Origin: Macrostomum hystrix
Taxonomy: Eukaryota > Platyhelminthes > Macrostomidae
Assembly: GCA_950097015.1 (NCBI GenBank)
Contig: CATNEN010000011.1
Location: 5,312,001 to 5,376,000 of the forward strand
DNA: 64,000 nt
Direction of reading: 5' to 3'
The notes beneath the pieces were generated by a model. The model had not been told where the DNA came from, made no database searches, and saw only the letters and a program-made list of their open reading frames with translations. The position numbers and the translations under genes were made by a program. This document shows, in pieces, positions 56,601-64,000 of this stretch (its first letter is position 1; each line of letters opens with the position of its first letter).

Positions 56601-59181
56601 CTTATATTTCTGCAAAATTTCTAGACGACAGAAACAAATATTCTTTTTTCGCATGGCAGCCCCCGGCTGATAAGCTGATTAAAAAACCTGATGACGGATG
56701 GCATGAGCGGCGCGTGGAGTGGGGTGGGCCGGCGGGTCCCTGCAGCTAACATCTGTGGCCGAATCGCTGCTGGACAAGTGGCATACCGTTAGGCCAGCCA
56801 ATAGCGGCGCGACTGGCGATCGTAAGTGGAGGTGGGGATGCGGCGGCGCATTGAGGCCTGCATCACTAACAAGAATAATCGGGCAGAGCAAAAACAAGCG
56901 TCTCTCTCTACTCATAGTAATTACAATAGTAGTCAAACAAGTTATCAACAGCAATCTTATAATTCCATTTTGGTAATCCTATTTTGGTTCTTGACTCAGT
57001 TATACATATAGCTAGCAAGCCGCAATTCAAAGTCAATCGTGCATACTCGAGCAGCTTCTTCTTGTGTTCAATCGTCTTTTGATAATAAAGTTTTAGATCT
57101 AGTTATACGAGTATAGTCTACGTATATTGCGTTTATAACCTTTTGATTTGCTGTGCCACGGACCTTTCAAATCACGGCGCTTTCAAATAAAATATTTTCG
57201 TCTTTTCGACCCCGCCACAACTGGGCAGAATATTGTGGATGCGTTAATAAAGCAAAATAGATACGAGCGAATTAAAAAAATTAACCCATTTTTGCCACAT
57301 CGTCGGCATTGTAACACAGCAAACAGAAAATGCTGCAAGTGGAATAAAAGGGGTAAATTAAATTAATTTATAATATGCACTGACATATTCATCACTTCTT
57401 TCGTTGTACAGAATGGTATCAAATACTTTATGTGCGGCCCATTAATTTTCTCGATGTTTTAAATGTAACTCCAAACTTTATATATAATATGTTACGTACT
57501 TCTACTTCCTGGCTGTACTAAGAATCGACTTAACTCAAGCGCTATCAAACCAAGGACGACTAGGACTAGAAGTTAAAAATGGCCTAGTGGTCCTTGCATG
57601 AAACAAGTACCTCAGTAGCATTTTGTTATACTACAGTGGTCTTTGCTATTAAACAGCCTAATTTGAATCGGTATGCAACGCTGCTACGACAGCGGATCAC
57701 ATTGGTTTAGGTTTTCGGATTTCAGAACTAATCACTAGCGTCGAAAGGAGCTAGTTTAACAAAGTATGTAAGTGGAATGCGAAAGAAATCCGATTCATAT
57801 TCCAGAAATAAAAATACATAATAATAATAATGCATAAATTAGATATTTGACACATTTTTATAGATTATTCCATAGTTATCTTATCAATTTTCGCTTTTCG
57901 GCGTCTTTTGACAAGATCCATTTCAAATTTAGGTACCTTGTTCGGAAAAGTTTGTCAATGACTAATATAGGCCTAAATGTTTCTAATTTTTCATTACTTT
58001 TTACAGCGCAGTCTTTCTGTTTAACAAAAAACTGGCGACGTGATATAGTTTATATTACGAAATTCCCTTTCAATTTTGTATACTTTAATTTATCAATATA
58101 AAAAAAATAAAATTAAGCTATTTTAGGTTACGATACAAGGTACTAAACATTTATTTTAAGTCTTGCTTAAAATTTGTTGCAACAATAGCTATCAATTACC
58201 AAGTCTGCGTGTATGCTGTCTTTTCACAACTGCTGATGCAGGTGTTCACAATCTCTGCCTAGCTTAGCAATGTGCCTTTATGTAAAAATTTTACTTAAAT
58301 TTTTACAAATTCTACAAAGGTAAAAATTTGTAGAATATTTATAGAACAAGCTAAGATGGCTAACTTTCTAATCAGGGCAATTATAAAATTAGCTGGGCTA
58401 GTTATAGGCCTAGTACTTTTCATCAATGGAAGAGTGGTTGTGTTTGGAACATGTTTGACAACATGTGCATCCTTTTCATAGGGTTTTTTCGTTTTTAGTA
58501 CCTAGCTACTTCTACAGCTCATCTACCAATTAGCTATGATTATATATTTATATTTTATTTCATAAAAAACTTGCATTTCCTGCCTTTGTATTTTGCATCT
58601 TTTATCGTTTTTATTGCACTGATGAAGCCAAGATTTTTTGTCCAGTGGTCATAGGCACTTGCCCAATCCATTATGCCACACCTATTGGCCAAGTGCAGCA
58701 GCCCAGAAATTCCCAAATAGGTCATGCATGCTTACCTCGACCCCCAAATTAGCAATGCCACTGCTTTATAAAAGCTTTTGGTTTTACTTGTCAATTTCCC
58801 TTATAAGACTATAAAATGTTTCAATATTTTATTTGAAGATTTCTTCTTAAAGACTTAGCTTGCTTGGTAAAAGTAATTTTTTATAAGAAATAGTTTAAGG
58901 AGTGCCATTTTTGCATGAGAAAAAGCATATAGCTCTAACTATATGCTAACATATTGGCTTTTCCATGGTTTTTTAATTTAATTTATTAATTAGACATCTG
59001 ACATTTGACAGACTTTGACATTAATCTATAATTTAATTTTAAGGTTTGGCTTAAAAATGAACATATGTTTGGCTATTTATTATTACAAAAGTAATTAGCC
59101 AAAAAATGTGTTGTTCTCTCATTTCAGCCAATTGTTAAGTCAAATTTATTCTAAACTAAACTAGACACTCCGAGCTCAACC
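56601..59181. other. intergenic region between divergent BCL11-like and HOIP-like genes
   Basis: AT-rich with no coding region recognised. Multiple short frames lack motifs. The last 60 bp include TCTCATTTCAG at about 59117-59127, a possible splice acceptor for a 5' untranslated exon, followed by the AACCATGGC start context. Confidence 0.5.
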
Positions 59182-62100
59182 ATGGCCCAGGCGAGGCCAT
59201 TGCCACCTATTCCCAACTCAGCAGAGCTGTCAAGTCGTGTCATGGGTGGCGTTGCACTGCGCAATGCCCGCTCTGATCTGCTGGAGGCGATCCGCGAGAG
59301 TCGCCAACTTGACTTCGCAGACCTGCTAGAGCTAGACTTGTCTGCAAAGTACAAACTTGTTGACGCTCGCTCAGCTTTGGCGCGAGATAAAAAATCAGCG
59401 GAAGATGTCAAGCGAAATTGTTTGTACCTGCGCAACAAGCTCAAACACCTGCTGCATCCGTTAAAGGACAGGCCGCCAGACTGGAATGAGATGCAGACAA
59501 ATTTCTGCCAGTACCTACCAGGCGTTGAGCAACTACTCCAACGAATCGGCTTTGTGCAGCAGGGCAGCTTGTACGTCATTACACAGCAGACGCTGTCTCA
59601 GGAGGCATTGGCCGACACTCTGGTGGATTTATACTTGCTGGCTGAAGAGCTGACGCAGGTTATCAGGGGCACTCATCCACTGGGTGCCAAGCTTCTCCCC
59701 GCTGGCGGCCAAAAACCCAATGGACCCACCGCTGGTATTCATGAAAAGATGAACATAATGCAGCAGAAGCTCAACCAGATGTGTGACTTATGCGGCGAGA
59801 CGTCGGCCACGATTGTCTGCTTGGAGAGCCACTGCTCGAAGAAGCGCCTTTGCGAAAATTGCGATTCTCGCTGGCACAACCATCCGGACAGGCGGGTGCA
59901 TAAGCGACGCAACATTGCCGCAGCTGCTGGCGTCAATGCTGTTAAGCTAATTCCTCCGAATGCGATTGCTGCTGTTCAGCTGAACTCCGGCGTCATAAAA
60001 GTTGTGTCGAACAGCCAGGCAGTGAGCTACAAATCGCAGCTTGGACTGATGGGCAATCATGGCCCGGCTCGGCTGCAGCCGCCCACTTCGGCGAATGAAG
60101 CACAGGCTGTGAAATATCCGGAACCTGACGTTATTTTGCCAAGAAACTTTGCTCTCCCGAAGCCTCCGCCCAAACCAGACCAGCAGCAGAAGCATCAGTA
60201 TCAGCAGCAAAAAGATCAAAGTCAACAACAGCTAAATCTGCAGAGACAGCACCAAGAACAGCAGCAGCACCAAGAGCAACAAAAGCTACAGCGGCAGCAG
60301 CAGCAACAGCAGCAGCAGCAGCAGCTAGAACAACAAAAGCTACAGCTGCAGCGGCTGCAGCAAAAGCAGCAGCAAGAGCATAGTGAGGCAGACGAGCGTG
60401 TGATGAGGCTCAATGAATTTATGAAATCTTTGAAACCAATCGACGGAGATCGTGCTGTCTCCGTACCTGCCGGTGATATTTTTAGGCCACCGAGTCCCGA
60501 GGAGACATTCTATGACTGCCCAGAGCTACCAGAACCACAGCCAAAGGCACAACCGACGCCAAAACCTCGCCAGACAAAACCGGTAAAGCTGAGCCCGGTT
60601 CCAGCTACTCCAGTTGACGTGCATCGTGTGCGTCCTCAGTCGCCGCCTTCGCCTCCTAGGCCTGTGACGATCGAGTTGCCAGAAGATAACTGCTGGAATT
60701 GTCCTTTTTGCACAGCTCTTAATTCAATCGATGAAACTAAATTACTGAAGAGTAATCGCGTCGTTTGCGTGGTTTGCGGTCAAAGCAACGATAACAAAGA
60801 AATCATTGACAAGGTGAAGATGGCTAAGCAGCGGCAAGAAGAGAAGCCTTCATCGAACTTCGAGCAGCCTAAACAGGCCGCTGAACCAGTGCAAGTACCT
60901 TCAGGTGCGGAGCAGGTTTTATCTAATGATCAGGAGTGGTCGTGCTCTGCGTGCACTTTGCTGAACCCGAATTCTCGGAACAAATGCTCGGCGTGCGAAA
61001 GCGATCGCCCAATTTTCAATTATGCAAAAAGAGGCCCAGCTAAAGCAAGGCCGGCAATAGCCCGTCTGCAAAGCCCCAAGGCTCAAGCTGCTGCAAATCT
61101 GCAGTTGATTCAGTTGCTGAAAGACATTGAGACTGCTGGAACAGATGGTCGCCTGGCCCAGCTCTATCTGGTGACAACTGCTGATGAAGAAACCCCGTCT
61201 GAAGTTGGATTCCATGGTTGGGAAAAAAAGAATTGGCCAGATCTGATCGAGCAGATTGGCCGCGACGTTGCTAGAGCTTTGCAGGAGATGCACGCAGGCG
61301 TGGCTAACGTCGCGACGCGTCCTTCTTTTGACGACCTCGCAGCGTCTGTGCTGGAAAATCCGTGTGACCTTGAGAACGCTATTCAGGTTTGCGCTCAGCG
61401 GCATGTCCAGAAAGTGGCTTGGATTGCCAGGCACTGTCCGGAGTTGCTGCAGTCAGTTGAAGTAGACATTGATCTGCAAAATGATCTTTCAAAAGTATTC
61501 CAGGCTGCCAACGAACAGGCGTTTAAATACTTTGCGGAACACTTGTTTTCTAAGAACGCTGCTAAGGCCCCTGCGGCACCAATATTTCGAAAAATGAACT
61601 CAAGTGAAGCTGCGCACTACTGTCTTATGGCAGAGTTCGATTTAAGGAAATTTAACGATGCTGAAACGCTGTTTCACTTAATGCGTGAGACGGAATTTGA
61701 GAAATACGACATTGAAGATCTTGCTGAGGCTGCTAAGAACTGCGGTGAAAGCTGCGACTATATTGACTTGGCGAGAAAATACTTAAATAATCAGTGCAGC
61801 GCATGTCTTAGTGAATATCCAAAGCATAAGCTGCTTCCAATGGCCTCATGCCAGTGCGAGCTCTGCCTTGAGTGTTTTTACAATTTCGTCACAGAAAATG
61901 CTCGCAACAATAAACATGTGACCGATCTTCATTGCAGAATGTGTGAAACACCAAATGCAAACCAAGTGGAAGAGTTGGAGAGCCATTTTAGCATTCTCTT
62001 GCTTCAAATTAAGAGCTTCCAGCACCCGGAGCTCCGATTCGATGAAGCCGATGTTGATCTTGTTGAGAAGAAAATCACAGAGTGGAATCTCATTCGAGAC

Positions 62101-62883
62101 CCAAATTTTCGCTGGTGTAGCCAATGTGGCAATGGTCTGGTGCTGGGTGAGATCATGCTGGTCTTGAAGTTCCAGTGTCCTGATCCTGATTGTCTGGCCT
62201 ACACATGCAAGGACTGTGGGAAGCCTTGGGAAGACCAGCACGATGGCCTTGACTGTGAACAGTTTGAACAATGGCAAAGGGAAAATGATCCAGATTATCA
62301 GGAAAAGGGAATCGGATTCTTCCTGCAGGCCAACGGCATCCAATGTCCAAACTGTCGCTTCCAGTATGCTCTTGCCAAGGGTGGCTGTCTGCATTTCACC
62401 TGCAGGCAGTGCCGCTTCCAGTTTTGTGCCGGTTGCAACGGCCAATTTGAAATTGTTCAGGGCAGAGGCCTGAAGTGCAAACATCCAAGAGACTGTCTGT
62501 TCTACCTGAGAGACTTTGGCGTGGCTCGACTGCAGCAGCTGCTCATTGCTCACAAAGTAGAGTTCGAGACTGATATCCAGCCAGCAGTTGAGCATTGCGA
62601 AGTGATGGAGCAGAAGGAGATGGAAGGCAAGGGCTTATCTGATGAGCCGTGCGGAATCCAGGTGAATACTGGACAGGCGAACCTGTGCGAGAAGCACTAC
62701 ATTGAGTACCTTGTATCACTGGTGAACAAGCACAAGCTGGACCCTGTAAGCGTGATGGAGGAAGGTGAGCTGAGAGGAGTCTGCGTTCGGCACGACATCG
62801 ACTGTTCCGGTGTGGGCGAAAACAATTTGGTTGGACTGCAAGCTCTGATTCTTGGAAAAGTGCCGCTTAATGTGGGCAATTGA
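59182..62883 (+). CDS. RNF31: HOIP-like RBR E3 ubiquitin ligase, intronless
   Basis: One uninterrupted frame of 1233 residues. Domains: PUB-like helical region about 30-150 (FCQYLPGVEQLLQRIGF); B-box-type finger 201-240 (CDLCGE...CENCDSRWHNHPDRR); Gln-rich linker about 330-405; NZF fingers at 504-535 and 585-612 (EWSCSACTLLNP); UBA-like helices about 710-760; RING1 from 872 (CSACLSEYP); IBR about 975-1030; RING2 1055-1093 (CPNCRFQYALAKGGCLHFTC) with predicted catalytic C1069; and the linear-ubiquitin-determining domain to the end (HPRDCLFYLRD, HYIEYLVSLVNKHKLDP). HOIP is the LUBAC subunit that makes Met1-linked ubiquitin chains for NF-kB and immune signalling. All catalytic and LDD signatures are present, so activity is expected. 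Vertebrate RNF31 has many exons and this copy has none, which is unusual beside its intron-rich neighbours. The start has a good AACCATGGC context. Confidence 0.97.
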   Translation: MAQARPLPPIPNSAELSSRVMGGVALRNARSDLLEAIRESRQLDFADLLELDLSAKYKLVDARSALARDKKSAEDVKRNCLYLRNKLKHLLHPLKDRPPDWNEMQTNFCQYLPGVEQLLQRIGFVQQGSLYVITQQTLSQEALADTLVDLYLLAEELTQVIRGTHPLGAKLLPAGGQKPNGPTAGIHEKMNIMQQKLNQMCDLCGETSATIVCLESHCSKKRLCENCDSRWHNHPDRRVHKRRNIAAAAGVNAVKLIPPNAIAAVQLNSGVIKVVSNSQAVSYKSQLGLMGNHGPARLQPPTSANEAQAVKYPEPDVILPRNFALPKPPPKPDQQQKHQYQQQKDQSQQQLNLQRQHQEQQQHQEQQKLQRQQQQQQQQQQLEQQKLQLQRLQQKQQQEHSEADERVMRLNEFMKSLKPIDGDRAVSVPAGDIFRPPSPEETFYDCPELPEPQPKAQPTPKPRQTKPVKLSPVPATPVDVHRVRPQSPPSPPRPVTIELPEDNCWNCPFCTALNSIDETKLLKSNRVVCVVCGQSNDNKEIIDKVKMAKQRQEEKPSSNFEQPKQAAEPVQVPSGAEQVLSNDQEWSCSACTLLNPNSRNKCSACESDRPIFNYAKRGPAKARPAIARLQSPKAQAAANLQLIQLLKDIETAGTDGRLAQLYLVTTADEETPSEVGFHGWEKKNWPDLIEQIGRDVARALQEMHAGVANVATRPSFDDLAASVLENPCDLENAIQVCAQRHVQKVAWIARHCPELLQSVEVDIDLQNDLSKVFQAANEQAFKYFAEHLFSKNAAKAPAAPIFRKMNSSEAAHYCLMAEFDLRKFNDAETLFHLMRETEFEKYDIEDLAEAAKNCGESCDYIDLARKYLNNQCSACLSEYPKHKLLPMASCQCELCLECFYNFVTENARNNKHVTDLHCRMCETPNANQVEELESHFSILLLQIKSFQHPELRFDEADVDLVEKKITEWNLIRDPNFRWCSQCGNGLVLGEIMLVLKFQCPDPDCLAYTCKDCGKPWEDQHDGLDCEQFEQWQRENDPDYQEKGIGFFLQANGIQCPNCRFQYALAKGGCLHFTCRQCRFQFCAGCNGQFEIVQGRGLKCKHPRDCLFYLRDFGVARLQQLLIAHKVEFETDIQPAVEHCEVMEQKEMEGKGLSDEPCGIQVNTGQANLCEKHYIEYLVSLVNKHKLDPVSVMEEGELRGVCVRHDIDCSGVGENNLVGLQALILGKVPLNVGN
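60230..60390 (+). repeat. CAG/CAA-rich stretch encoding a Gln-rich linker in the HOIP-like gene
   Basis: Imperfect CAG, CAA and CTG/AAG codons encode a run with up to nine consecutive glutamines between the B-box and first NZF. Confidence 0.85.
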
Positions 62884-64000
62884 AGTCTTCAGTGTTTTCA
62901 GATTGTTAAATATTTCCACGAAATCGAAACCGGAATTACAATTCTATTTCATCGACTCGTCATACTCGTCATACTCGTCACACAAAGACATTTTTGTCAA
63001 GCCTTTCGCTTCGTTTTTTTTATCTGACTTGACTTACTCCAGACACGTTCTGTCGTTATTGTCCTTTTTTATACAGCGCCGATTTGTTTCTGCTTCATGG
63101 TTCCCTTTTTGCTGGCTATCTGCCGCGCACTCTAAATTCCTGCCTGGACTTTTAATCATCGCTCATATGGCCTAGTTGTGGATAGGTAATAATTGTGTCA
63201 GCTTGTAGCTGATACGAAGCTTGTAGCTTTCACGAAGCACAGTCGATACCCTTAGCTTCATTGGCAGAAGTTTCTAATGATCCAGTTGTACTAATACCAG
63301 CTGATAATTTCAGTTAAAAAGTTCAAAATCGACTGTAACATTTTCGTATTGAGTCCAGGTAAAGAAGAATGATTATCATTATTCAAGAATTTATTGAATT
63401 TACACAAGATTTATCGACTATTAATTGTCTTTATAGCAGCATCATAAACATGTCCGCATAAAAGTTGAGGTTCAGTTTTATTGTTTAGTTAAGTCCACAA
63501 TGTTTTCCGATAAACTAAAGGCTTTCGATAATCACAATTTTTTTATCAAGATACAATTTATCTAATATTATAAACGAATTGAAAAACTGCCTATCTCTTT
63601 ACCATTCCAAACGTTGTACTTTTCCCATATATTGTCTGGTGTTTCTGTCGATGTCTTTGAAATATTTTCTTTAATTTTAGTAGCCAAATTCTCTTATTGT
63701 GTCGATGGTTCCACTTTGCTATGATTATTTCTTATCCAAATTCTTACAAAAATGTATTTATTTTTATAAAAAATTACTCTAGAGAAGCATACCTTTCTGC
63801 CGCCTGTGTCTAGTTCTACATGAAGTCAATAAATGCGAAAGCAAATACAGATGACGCAAGTACTTTTCATTCTGATTAACTTCACCATCTTAAATAAGCG
63901 CTAGAAATCTCATTTACTCGTCATTTAGGTACCCCGTAGCCTTAATCTTTATTTCTCAATCGGACTTCGTAATCCTGAAGCAGAGATCTCACAATTAAAC
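62884..64000. other. 3' region of the HOIP-like gene, no further gene seen
   Basis: Several short frames without motifs. An AATAAA at about 63828-63833 is a distant polyadenylation candidate. Confidence 0.5.

Overview
The window is animal nuclear DNA: spliced genes with GT-AG introns, metazoan-specific families, tRNA-derived SINEs, a Ty3-type retrotransposon, a hAT-type MITE and an exceptional load of minisatellites. GC-rich exons sit in AT-rich, repeat-packed introns. A lophotrochozoan or free-living flatworm genome would fit this style, but no single marker here fixes the species.

Layout. 1-1892: 5' half of a PAQR3-like gene (minus), running off the left edge through a 30-bp minisatellite. 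1893-9427: mostly gene-poor, with two related small secreted cysteine-rich reading frames (5010-5297 and about 6200-6613) and SINEs. 9436-9710: hAT-type MITE with a perfect 8-bp target duplication. 10295-12327: rhodopsin-like GPCR (3 exons). 13434-16974: six-exon gene for a predicted ER-luminal JmjC oxygenase with an EF-hand and a C-terminal KDEL. 17797-21213: ANKRD53-like gene (minus, 4 exons). 21662-22105: MORN2-like gene, head-to-head with ANKRD53. 22746-24344: B-box-like/coiled-coil/NHL protein (minus). 24527-27571: young, internally deleted Ty3/gypsy element with near-identical LTRs. 30390-31145: four-TM protein (minus). 37842-42035: second rhodopsin-like GPCR (3 exons) whose introns and 3' side are filled with minisatellites. 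49132-56600: BCL11-like zinc-finger gene (minus), with a distant first exon encoding a NuRD-recruitment-type motif. 59182-62883: intronless HOIP/RNF31-like RBR E3 ligase.

The genes do not form one pathway. Links worth noting are the divergent ANKRD53/MORN2 pair with a 448-bp shared upstream region, and two GPCRs with degenerate class-A motifs. The most striking large-scale structure is over 20 tandem arrays, many with periods of 20-23 bp, several of which share an ACCTGTT core although the rest of their units differ. The best candidate for an under-described protein is the signal peptide-JmjC-EF-hand-KDEL protein. Exon models were built by hand from reading-frame phase and splice-site consensus; no database search or transcript evidence was available.
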